From Spirochaetales bacterium (lineage in GTDB: Bacteria > Spirochaetota > Spirochaetia > JABMQR01), in the NCBI GenBank assembly GCA_023139255.1, contig JAGLNY010000332.1, positions 1 through 6,475 on the forward strand: a stretch of 6,475 bases of DNA, read 5' to 3'. The position numbers and the translations under genes are program-made. Below are positions 1 to 5,685 of this stretch, in pieces (the first letter of the stretch is position 1; the number at the start of each line of letters is the position of its first letter). A model generated the notes under the pieces. That model saw only the letters and a list, made by a program, of their open reading frames with translations. It ran no database searches and was not told the origin of the DNA.

Positions 1-123
1 CTCAAGAAATTTTCCCGTCAATTCAAGGTTGGAACCATTCTCCAGTCCTGAGGAGCCCGCAAGCAGAAGGGCATCGAGATTGTGAAGATAATGGGAAGTT
101 TTATTCCCATAAAAGTCTTTCTA
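1..123 (-). other. Open reading stretch without a start codon, possible gene remnant
   Basis: Read on the minus strand, this stretch is open for about 40 codons, from a TAG (complement of 121-123) to the left edge. The middle of the predicted peptide reads HNLDALLLAGSSGLENGSN, which has the composition of real protein rather than chance translation. There is no ATG, GTG or TTG in frame, so it is either the 5'-truncated remnant of a gene continuing to the left or a chance open frame. The other frames here are short and unconvincing. I do not recognise the family. Its upstream part overlaps the inverted repeat of the hipBA promoter, which would fit a gene whose 5' end was replaced when the hipBA module arrived; that is inference. 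Confidence 0.25.
91..110. promoter_or_regulatory. Distal hipBA operator candidate (perfect 7-6-7 inverted repeat)
   Basis: ATGGGAA (91-97) and TTCCCAT (104-110) are perfect reverse complements separated by 6 bases. The repeat covers the expected -35 position of the promoter whose -10 is at 127-132. HipB-type proteins bind inverted repeats as dimers and repress their own operon. The same half-site ATGGGAA recurs at 131, exactly 40 bases downstream, which supports a repeated operator. A small hairpin is an alternative, but the sequence probably lies upstream of the transcript. Confidence 0.6.
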
Positions 124-132
124 TGTTATAAT
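124..132 (+). promoter_or_regulatory. hipBA promoter, extended -10
   Basis: TGTTATAAT is a perfect extended -10 element: TG, one base, then consensus TATAAT at 127-132. There is no good -35 at 17 bases upstream (104-109 reads TTCCCA), and extended -10 promoters often do without one. Transcription would begin around 139, leaving a leader of roughly 24 bases before hipB. The promoter lies between, and partly overlaps, the two inverted repeats, so repressor binding should block polymerase. Confidence 0.65.
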
Positions 133-150
133 GGGAAATATATTTCTCCT
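131..150. promoter_or_regulatory. Proximal hipBA operator candidate (imperfect inverted repeat)
   Basis: The left half-site ATGGGAA (131-137) is identical to the upstream operator. After a 6-base spacer, the right half TTCTCCT (144-150) matches TTCCCAT at 5 of 7 positions. The core AAATATATTT (136-145) is itself a perfect palindrome. The site starts inside the -10 hexamer and covers the likely transcription start. The centre-to-centre distance to the upstream repeat is 40 bp, about four helical turns, so both sites would face the same side of the DNA. Confidence 0.5.
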
Positions 151-162
151 ATGGAGTGATTT

Positions 163-501
163 ATGGATTATAGATCAATGACAGATGGCGATATTATCAA
201 GGATCTAGCGAAGCATTTTGAAACGCTCCGGATAAAGAAACAACTGAAAGAAGTGGAGGTTGAAGAATCCAGTGGTGTCTCAAGAAAAACCATGTACAAT
301 TTCAGACAGGGCGTAACAGCGATCACCCTGAAAAACTTTATTCGCTTACTGCGAGCCATTGGAGAGTTGGATAGGCTTCAAATCCTGTTTCAGGAATCTG
401 AAAAATACAGCCCATTGTCAAACACGAAAAAGAATTTACCTAAGCGGATTCGGGATAAACAGCGCGCAGAAAAAAATTTTACATGGGGTGATGAAAAATG
501 A
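163..501 (+). CDS. hipB: HipB-type antitoxin and repressor, XRE-family helix-turn-helix
   Basis: This 112-residue protein is likely the antitoxin that binds and restrains the HipA kinase encoded next to it and represses the shared promoter. Residues about 18-76 form an XRE/Cro-like helix-turn-helix domain, with a predicted recognition helix around SRKTMYNFRQG (40-50) and a leucine-rich closing helix (FIRLLRAIGELDRLQILF). Residues 80-112 are a basic, probably flexible tail ending NFTWGDEK; the tryptophan near the C terminus recalls the tail of E. coli HipB, which matters for HipA contact and turnover, but equivalence is inference. The start is set by GGAG at 153-156, six bases upstream. The stop overlaps the hipA start (ATGA, 498-501), so the pair is translationally coupled. 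The alternative is a stand-alone XRE regulator, unlikely given the overlap. Confidence 0.88.
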   Translation: MDYRSMTDGDIIKDLAKHFETLRIKKQLKEVEVEESSGVSRKTMYNFRQGVTAITLKNFIRLLRAIGELDRLQILFQESEKYSPLSNTKKNLPKRIRDKQRAEKNFTWGDEK

Positions 502-1802
502 TAGGGAACGTTAGGGTTAGTCTTTGGGGAACCACGGTTGGGTATCTGGGATATCCTCCCGGGCAAAACCAATATGCTGTCTTTGAATACGATCCCCTCT
601 TTATGAATTCAGGAATACAGATATCCCCTCTACATTTGAGGTGCCCCCCTTCCTGGTTCGCCTTTAATCAGCTGAGTTACAAAAACTTTCAGGGCTTACC
701 GGGATTCATCGCCGACTCCCTGCCCGACAAATACGGAAACCAGTTGATTGATATCTATATGGCCGAAAAGAAAATCTCCGCCTCGGAAATCACTGCCCTT
801 GATCGCCTGAATTATGTTGCGAACAGAGGCATGGGTGCCCTGGAATATAAGCCGGGTGAGATCCTGCCCTTACAAAGGACAGCTCTGGATTTGCAGCACC
901 TTTCCGATTTGGCTGAGTTGGTTCTGGGGCGAAAGGAGAAGCTGTATAAGAAATTAGTATCAGCAGAAGATGCAGCAGCAGCTTTAACCATGATCCGAAT
1001 CGGTTCCAGTGCCGGAGGGGCTCGATCCAAGGCACTGGTCGCTTTGTCTCCGAAGGGTACCGTCCTGGATGGTACGGTTAATCATGGGCCTGATTACACC
1101 TATTGGCTATTGAAATTCGACAGCAGTTCCAACAAAGACAGAGATACAACTGATCCCAAAGGAATGCCGGTTGTAGAATACATTTACAGCCTCATGGCAA
1201 AAAAGTCAGGAATAAGGATGCCCCGGACAGATATCATTAATGATGGGGGCAATAGACATTTCCTTATAGAGCGATTCGACCGCATAATCAGAAATCGGAA
1301 ACTTGATAAAGTGCACTATGTTTCGTGGGCCGGTTTAAGTCATGCCGACCGGGATGGGGTGAATTCTTATGAACAGTTGATTTTGTTGGTAAGACAGATG
1401 AACCTGGGGCATTCAGCTATAAAAGAAGTATTCAGAAGGGCAGTTTTTAACATTCTGGGAAGAAATCAGGATGATCATACAAAGAACACCGGCTTTTTAA
1501 TGGATCGGACGGGAAATTGGAGATTAGCTCCGGCTTTTGATATAACCTATTCCTATGATCCCATGGGACGGTGGACAAAAAATCACCAGAGTTGGCTGAA
1601 TCAAAAGAACAACGACTTCCAATTGAGAGACTTGCTTGAGTTTGGCCGTTATTGCGAATTAAATGAAAAGACATGCCGGAATATTATACATCGGACCAGG
1701 GACTCCTTGAGTGAGTTTTCACGTTTAGCCGTGGAATATGAAATATCCGATGATTTGAAAAAGACCATAGAAACTAATTTAAGATTGCATATAGTTCCTT
1801 GA
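498..1802 (+). CDS. hipA: HipA-family serine/threonine-protein kinase toxin
   Basis: This 434-residue protein has the full length of the HipA family (E. coli HipA is about 440). E. coli HipA phosphorylates glutamyl-tRNA synthetase, mimicking amino-acid starvation and causing dormancy. The N-terminal domain (about 1-110) includes GLPGFIADSLPDKYGN (66-81), the typical HipA N-domain signature. GSSAGGARSK (169-178) matches the flexible phosphate-binding loop; Ser171 aligns with the E. coli autophosphorylation site Ser150. WLLKFD gives the ATP-binding lysine (Lys206), and IERFDR lies at 257-262. The catalytic loop is DDHTKN (325-330), with Asp325 as the equivalent of Asp309 and Asn330 of Asn314. 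Asp348 in LAPAFDI is the metal-binding aspartate; the 23-residue spacing from Asp325 equals that in E. coli. No key residue is missing, so the kinase is probably active. Its target here is unknown. GGGGTGA at 485-491 can serve as ribosome site. Confidence 0.93.
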   Translation: MIGNVRVSLWGTTVGYLGYPPGQNQYAVFEYDPLFMNSGIQISPLHLRCPPSWFAFNQLSYKNFQGLPGFIADSLPDKYGNQLIDIYMAEKKISASEITALDRLNYVANRGMGALEYKPGEILPLQRTALDLQHLSDLAELVLGRKEKLYKKLVSAEDAAAALTMIRIGSSAGGARSKALVALSPKGTVLDGTVNHGPDYTYWLLKFDSSSNKDRDTTDPKGMPVVEYIYSLMAKKSGIRMPRTDIINDGGNRHFLIERFDRIIRNRKLDKVHYVSWAGLSHADRDGVNSYEQLILLVRQMNLGHSAIKEVFRRAVFNILGRNQDDHTKNTGFLMDRTGNWRLAPAFDITYSYDPMGRWTKNHQSWLNQKNNDFQLRDLLEFGRYCELNEKTCRNIIHRTRDSLSEFSRLAVEYEISDDLKKTIETNLRLHIVP

Positions 1803-1998
1803 AATTTTTTTAACGCAGTATTGAGGTCAATTTTTGTAAAATCTGTCATACTATTGTCATTATGCAGGGAAAATGGGAATCGCCCCGGAAAAAGCCCCCG
1901 GCATCTTTAATCTTTCCTGTGATATCAGTAGAATGGTCGAACAAATACACCCACAGCCACTATTGCCGTATTTGGGAATGTACAGGAGAAAGTAATTC
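1803..1998 (+). promoter_or_regulatory. hipA-pheS intergenic region with probable pheS promoter and leader
   Basis: I see no gene in these 196 bases. A run of seven T lies at 1805-1811 just after the hipA stop, but the hairpin before it is poor (GAAACTA with TAGTTCC, one mismatch, long loop), so a terminator is only possible. ATTGAGGTCAAT (1820-1831) is a short inverted repeat of unknown meaning. A candidate promoter is TTGTAA (1834-1839), 18 bases, then CATTAT (1858-1863) preceded by TGT. TGTCAT occurs at both 1844 and 1855. This predicts a leader of about 130 bases. It contains CAAATAC (1942-1948) paired with GTATTTG (1968-1974), but no phenylalanine-rich leader peptide and no recognisable T-box. 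Pairing between CAGGGAAA and TTTCCTG flanking a C-rich middle is weak. Confidence 0.35.
1984..1988 (+). promoter_or_regulatory. Ribosome binding site of pheS
   Basis: AGGAG lies ten bases before the ATG at 1999. This is slightly longer than ideal spacing, but it is the only good site nearby. It supports this start, which also gives the N-terminal sequence MEIDVKSLHPLEIKVL expected at the beginning of an archaeal-type alpha subunit. Confidence 0.7.
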
Positions 1999-3537
1999 AT
2001 GGAAATCGATGTAAAAAGTCTGCATCCGCTTGAAATCAAGGTGCTTCTGCATGTGAAAGAGAGCGAACAGATAACAGCAAAGAGAATAATCTCAGAACTT
2101 GGATATAAGCTGGGACAATGCAACCAGGCCTTCAGCTGGCTTGCAGCGAAAGAACTTATCAGCGAATCAGACCGAATTAACCGGCGCCAGTATGAGCTGA
2201 CAGAACTGGGAAAAGCCTTTAATAAGATCGGTTTTCCTGCAGAGAGAATGTTCAATCTCCTGAAAGAGTATGGGTCACTTTCACTTCCTAAAATAGCGGA
2301 AATGCTGGGACTTGATAAAAGCGATGTAGGTTCTGCATTTGGCAAGCTCTCAAAACAGGGAATATTCGGCATGAATGCAGAAAAAATGGCTGAAATCCGT
2401 GAGAAAATACTTCCTCCCGACATTCTTGCGGCCAGGGAACTGGTTATGCGTGCAGTGCAGGGACCTCTGGAAGAAGAGCAGCTTACAGAAGATGAAAAAA
2501 AGGTTCTGCAGGGTATCAGTAAAAAACGCGGAGCTGCCGGGGCGCCGTTCAGGCTTGCCGAGCGTGAAGAAATTATCTATGCACTTACCCCAGCCGGGAC
2601 CGGGATCTCGAAAATCCTGAAAGAAAAAAATATAACAGGTGAAGAGCTTGGGGCTGTTACGCAGGATATGCTTGCTGACGGCAGTTGGAAAGACAAGTCA
2701 TTCAGGAGCTATAGTCTGAACAGTCCCCCGAGCCGGGTCTTGCTGGGAAGAAGAAATCCCTATGGGGAGTACCTGCAGTGGGTTAAAGATAAGCTTGCAT
2801 CTCTCGGGTTCGAGGAATTTGACGGGCCGCTGGTTGAGAACGAGTTCTGGAACGGGGATGCGCTGTTTATGCCGCAGTTCCACAGTGCCCGCGATATACA
2901 CGATGTCTACTATGTAAAAAACCCCTCACACGCAAAAGAAATTGATCAGCCTTATCTGGACCAGGTTGCGGCAACGCATGAAAACGGGTGGGATACCGGA
3001 AGCCGCGGGTGGGGATATGAATTTGACCGTGATTTTACGCGGAGACAGGTTATGAGAAGCCAGGGCACAGTACTATCAGCTAAACAACTGCCGAAAGCTA
3101 AAATTCCCGGGAAATATTTCGGGATAGCACGCTGTTTCAGGTATGACCAGGTTGATGCAACACATGGTGCTGATTTTTACCAGACAGAGGGAATAGTCCT
3201 GGGAGAAGATGTCAACCTCAGGACCCTCCTGGGTCTCCTGAAAATGTTCGCCGAGGAGGTGGCAGGGGCAGAAGAGGTTAAGTATGTCCCGGGATACTTC
3301 CCGTTTACCGAACCCTCAATTGAAGTTCATATCAAGCATCCGGTTCTTGGCTGGTTTGAACTTGGCGGAAGCGGTATTTTCCGGCCGGAAGTGACAAAGG
3401 CTTTAGGTGTGGATGTACCGGTACTGGCGTGGGGGCTGGGGATCGACCGCATGGCGCTGATGCACCTTGGGTTGAACGACCTGCGTGAGCTGTTTACACC
3501 GGATATAGAGAGTGTCCGTATGAGGAGGGGTAAATAG
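1999..3537 (+). CDS. pheS: Phenylalanine--tRNA ligase alpha subunit, archaeal/eukaryal type
   Basis: This is the catalytic alpha subunit of the alpha2-beta2 enzyme that charges tRNA-Phe with phenylalanine using ATP in the cytoplasm. At 512 residues it is far longer than the usual bacterial PheS (about 330-350), and it begins with winged-helix DNA/RNA-binding-like modules (about 1-75, 80-140 and 160-230) instead of the bacterial coiled-coil arm; this is the archaeal/eukaryal layout. The class II core follows. Motif 1 spans about 255-280. HSARD (295-299) and ARCFRYDQVDATHGADFYQ (377-395) form the ATP and tRNA-end site (motif 2). YFPFTEPSIEV (433-443) and GGSGIFRPEV (456-465) line the phenylalanine pocket, and GLGIDRMAL (479-487) is motif 3. 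All are intact. pheT follows with no gap, so the two are cotranscribed. Confidence 0.96.
   Translation: MEIDVKSLHPLEIKVLLHVKESEQITAKRIISELGYKLGQCNQAFSWLAAKELISESDRINRRQYELTELGKAFNKIGFPAERMFNLLKEYGSLSLPKIAEMLGLDKSDVGSAFGKLSKQGIFGMNAEKMAEIREKILPPDILAARELVMRAVQGPLEEEQLTEDEKKVLQGISKKRGAAGAPFRLAEREEIIYALTPAGTGISKILKEKNITGEELGAVTQDMLADGSWKDKSFRSYSLNSPPSRVLLGRRNPYGEYLQWVKDKLASLGFEEFDGPLVENEFWNGDALFMPQFHSARDIHDVYYVKNPSHAKEIDQPYLDQVAATHENGWDTGSRGWGYEFDRDFTRRQVMRSQGTVLSAKQLPKAKIPGKYFGIARCFRYDQVDATHGADFYQTEGIVLGEDVNLRTLLGLLKMFAEEVAGAEEVKYVPGYFPFTEPSIEVHIKHPVLGWFELGGSGIFRPEVTKALGVDVPVLAWGLGIDRMALMHLGLNDLRELFTPDIESVRMRRGK
3523..3528 (+). promoter_or_regulatory. Ribosome binding site of pheT inside the end of pheS
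   Basis: A perfect AGGAGG is embedded in the last codons of pheS (encoding the final Arg-Arg-Gly-Lys), nine bases before the pheT ATG. It fixes the pheT start at the base right after the pheS stop and fits coupled, balanced synthesis of the two subunits. Confidence 0.85.
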
Positions 3538-5241
3538 ATGCCGAAAATTGAAGTACTAACAAAGACATTTTACCAAAACATTGGACGAACCTATACGGAT
3601 GAGCAGCTTGAGGAGATACTTCCTTCAGCAAAAGCCGAACTTGACGGAAAGGACGAAGAGGCCGGTATCCTGAAAATAGAGCTTAATGACACTAACAGGC
3701 CGGATCTCTGGTCATCTGCGGGTCTCGTCCGGCAGCTGCGGACGTATACGGGAAAAAAACCTCTTTTCTATGATTTTTTCTCTAACGCTGATGAAGAGTT
3801 TGAGTACGGTAATCGTATTATAGAGGTTGATCCGAACCTTAAGGATATAAGACCGTATATAACGGCATTTGCAGTTACCGGTAAGAAAATTGATGATACA
3901 GTACTAAAAGATATTATCCAGACTCAGGAAAAACTGTGCTGGAATTTCGGGAGAAAAAGGCGCTCGATTGCAATGGGAGTCTACCGGAATGACCTTATAT
4001 CATACCCGGTTAAGTATACTGCAGCTGACCCTGATACTACGAAATTTATCCCGCTTCTGATGGATCAGGAATTATCCCTGAGGGAGATTAACGAGCAGCA
4101 CCCGAAAGGAAAAGAGTTCGGTCATATAGTTTCCGGATTCCCGCTCTTCCCGTTCCTGACAGATTCAGAGGGACAGGTTCTCAGCTTCCCGCCGGTTATA
4201 AACAGTGCCCATATCGGGGCAGTCCAGGTTGATGACAGTGAACTGTTTATTGAGCTGACAGGTACGGTACATAAAGACCTGATCCTTGCCGCATCGATTG
4301 TAGCCTGTGATTTTGCAGATGCCGGGTTCACCATTCTCCCGGTGAAAGTTGTCTACCCATATGAGACAGAATTCGGGAAAGAGGTTGTTACGCCCTATTA
4401 TTTCCAGGAACCTGCATCAGCAGAGCTGGCATATATCAACAAACTTCTTGGAATGGAATTAAGCCCCGATGAGGCTGTAAACGCTTTGAAAAGAATGGGA
4501 GTTTTTGCTATTTATGACAATGGGACGATCTTTGCTACCGTTCCTGAATATCGCAATGACTTTCTGCACCCTGTAGATATAATTGAGGATGTAATGATAG
4601 GTCATGGCATGGAAAAATTCGCCCCGGTTATGCTGGATTCCTTTACCTTCGGCAGACTTACCGGAGAAGAGGAGTTTTCACGTAAAGTTAAGGATGTGAT
4701 GATCGGCCTTGGCTTCCAGGAGATGATGTACAATTATCTTGGATCCAGGAAGGATTATATCACAAAAATGAATGTTGACGGTTCCGAGTATATTCAGATA
4801 GCCAATCCCATGACGGAAAATTATGAATTTGTGAGGGCGTCAATTATCCCATCCATGATGCAGTCCGAGAGTGTATCCGGGAACGCCGTCTATCCGCATG
4901 CTATTTTTGAGGTGGGAAAAGTAGCTTTTCTGGATGATGATGACAATTCCGGTTCTGTTACAAGAAATACCCTGGGTTTCCTGTCGGCAGACTCGGATGT
5001 GGGTTTTAACCAGATAAGCAGTACCGTTTCAGCAGTCATGTTTTACCTGAACAAGGAATATACCTTGAAAGAGCTGGATGATCCGAAATTTATACCTGGT
5101 CGTTGTGCCGTGATTGTGTCAGAGGGTCGGCAGGTGGGTGTTTTTGGAGAAGTACATCCTGCAGTCCTGGAAAACTGGGGAATCCAGATGCCGTCAGTTG
5201 TCTGCGAGATAGATCTGGATCTTCTCATGAAGGATGGTTGA
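3538..5241 (+). CDS. pheT: Phenylalanine--tRNA ligase beta subunit, archaeal/eukaryal type
   Basis: This is the beta subunit of phenylalanyl-tRNA synthetase; it forms the heterotetramer with PheS and proofreads tyrosine mischarged to tRNA-Phe. Its 567 residues match archaeal and spirochaetal PheT; typical bacterial PheT is about 800 because it adds an N-terminal tRNA-binding fold and a C-terminal anticodon-binding domain, both absent here. LNDTNRPDLWSSAGLVRQL (49-67) is the B1-type start. RRSIAMGVYRND (141-152) to FIELTGT (237-243) is the B3/B4 editing region, with PPVINSAHIGAV (218-229) as its conserved centre. VPEYRNDFLHPVDIIEDV (335-352) is the B5 signature. The catalytic-like core, which lacks catalysis, includes GLGFQEMMYNYL (390-401), ANPMTENYEFVRASIIPSMM (422-441) and FGEVHPAVLENWGI (536-549). 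The gene ends 36 bases from the convergent arsR stop. Confidence 0.95.
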   Translation: MPKIEVLTKTFYQNIGRTYTDEQLEEILPSAKAELDGKDEEAGILKIELNDTNRPDLWSSAGLVRQLRTYTGKKPLFYDFFSNADEEFEYGNRIIEVDPNLKDIRPYITAFAVTGKKIDDTVLKDIIQTQEKLCWNFGRKRRSIAMGVYRNDLISYPVKYTAADPDTTKFIPLLMDQELSLREINEQHPKGKEFGHIVSGFPLFPFLTDSEGQVLSFPPVINSAHIGAVQVDDSELFIELTGTVHKDLILAASIVACDFADAGFTILPVKVVYPYETEFGKEVVTPYYFQEPASAELAYINKLLGMELSPDEAVNALKRMGVFAIYDNGTIFATVPEYRNDFLHPVDIIEDVMIGHGMEKFAPVMLDSFTFGRLTGEEEFSRKVKDVMIGLGFQEMMYNYLGSRKDYITKMNVDGSEYIQIANPMTENYEFVRASIIPSMMQSESVSGNAVYPHAIFEVGKVAFLDDDDNSGSVTRNTLGFLSADSDVGFNQISSTVSAVMFYLNKEYTLKELDDPKFIPGRCAVIVSEGRQVGVFGEVHPAVLENWGIQMPSVVCEIDLDLLMKDG

Positions 5242-5277
5242 GAAAAAGCTGTTTTTAAGACGGGCGGCATTCGAGAA
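5242..5277. other. Convergent pheT-arsR junction
   Basis: Only 36 bases separate the stop codons of two convergent genes. AAAAA (5243-5247) and TTTTT (5252-5256) around GCTG could form a weak A/T-only hairpin readable from either strand, but there is no G/C-rich stem, so I do not call a terminator with confidence. No gene is present. Confidence 0.3.
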
Positions 5278-5625
5278 TCAGGTTTTCCCGGCATAAGATG
5301 CTGAGCAGAACTCCCTTGATAAAGAGAGGATCTTATGCCTGTCACTGTCAATTACACTTGGATCTTTTATGGTACGGTCAATATATGCAAAGATCGCCTG
5401 ATCAATAGTATCAGACAAGAAGTACACAACCCAACGGCCCTCTTTTCGTTGGTTAATCAAGCCGGCATGGTTAAGAATTTTAAGGTGATTTGACAAAGTC
5501 CCGCCGGCAATATCCAGAACTTCAAGCAGCTCGCATACACATAATGGGCGCACCTGCAACATCATCACTATCCGGAATCGATTCTCGTCACCAAGAGCCT
5601 TGAATGTTAACAAAGTACTTTTCAT
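5278..5625 (-). CDS. arsR: ArsR-family metalloregulator, arsenite-responsive repressor
   Basis: This 115-residue protein is likely the repressor of the arsenic genes, released from DNA when it binds As(III) or Sb(III). It starts MKSTLLTFKALGDENRFRIV, typical of the ArsR/SmtB winged-helix family, followed by the sensor helix RPLCVCELLEVLDIA (26-40), recognition helix GGTLSNHLKILNHAGLI (41-57) and wing RKEGRWVVYFL (60-70). The metal site has Cys29 and Cys31 (the CVC of E. coli ArsR Cys32/Cys34), but the third position, Cys37 in E. coli, is Leu34 here. Cys107 near the C terminus is the only other cysteine. The frame continues upstream to 6111, but this only shadows the permease gene; the ATG at 5625 fits the family start and lies 7 bases after a -10 box. 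The gene is divergent from acr3. Confidence 0.9.
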   Translation of the reverse strand: MKSTLLTFKALGDENRFRIVMMLQVRPLCVCELLEVLDIAGGTLSNHLKILNHAGLINQRKEGRWVVYFLSDTIDQAIFAYIDRTIKDPSVIDSDRHKILSLSREFCSASYAGKT

Positions 5626-5632
5626 ATGACCT

Positions 5633-5661
5633 ATATTACCGGCAGTGGATTGATTAATCAA
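5633..5661 (-). promoter_or_regulatory. arsR promoter (minus strand)
   Basis: On the minus strand, TTGATT (complement of 5656-5661) is followed by exactly 17 bases and then TAATAT (complement of 5633-5638). The -10 is followed by AGGTCAT and directly by the arsR ATG. Transcription should therefore start at or within a base or two of the start codon, so the message may be leaderless. AGGT, four bases before the ATG, would act as a ribosome site only if transcription starts earlier. Confidence 0.65.
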
Positions 5662-5662
5662 T
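5649..5662. promoter_or_regulatory. Shared ArsR operator candidate (14-bp perfect palindrome)
   Basis: ATTGATTAATCAAT is a perfect 14-bp palindrome centred exactly midway between the two start codons, which are both 30.5 bases from its centre. Its two halves supply the -35 hexamers (TTGATT) of the arsR and acr3 promoters. ArsR/SmtB dimers bind A/T-rich inverted repeats overlapping the promoters they control. One dimer here would block both -35 elements, giving autoregulation and repression of the exporter together. Binding is inferred from position and symmetry. Confidence 0.7.
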
Positions 5663-5678
5663 ACAATATTACTATATT
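5650..5678 (+). promoter_or_regulatory. acr3 promoter (plus strand)
   Basis: TTGATT (5650-5655) is followed by a 17-base spacer and TATATT (5673-5678), a good sigma-70 promoter. Only TAGCTAT separates the -10 from the acr3 ATG at 5686, and no Shine-Dalgarno sequence exists there, so the transcript is predicted to begin at or next to the ATG and to be translated as a leaderless message. Confidence 0.65.
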
Positions 5679-5685
5679 TAGCTAT

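Noticed and set aside
1770..1811. Possible intrinsic terminator after hipA.
   Set aside because: The T-run is real, but the only stem (GAAACTA with TAGTTCC) is A/T-rich, has a mismatch and a long loop, and ends several bases before the T-run.
1820..1831. ATTGAGGTCAAT inverted repeat resembling the ars palindrome.
   Set aside because: The half-sites match (ATTGA, TCAAT) but the spacing is 2 instead of 4 bases, and nothing nearby relates to arsenic; likely chance.
1878..1903. C-rich block considered as a strong hairpin or riboswitch core.
   Set aside because: The two C-rich segments are near-direct repeats (GCCCCGG, GCCCCCGG), not complementary, so no stable stem forms between them.
1863..2003. 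Short plus-strand frame starting MQGKWESPRKKPPASLIF, considered as a pheS leader peptide.
   Set aside because: It has no ribosome binding site, only one phenylalanine codon, and runs into pheS out of frame.
1860..2423. 187-codon open frame on the minus strand.
   Set aside because: It overlaps the N-terminal half of pheS antisense, is Ser/Leu/Ile-rich in the manner of a complementary-strand shadow, and shows no family features.
5626..5685. In-frame ATG at 5626 as an alternative acr3 start, back to back with the arsR ATG (CATATG).
   Set aside because: It would add 20 residues unlike ACR3 N termini, has no ribosome site, and lies upstream of the well-formed promoter whose -10 is at 5673-5678.
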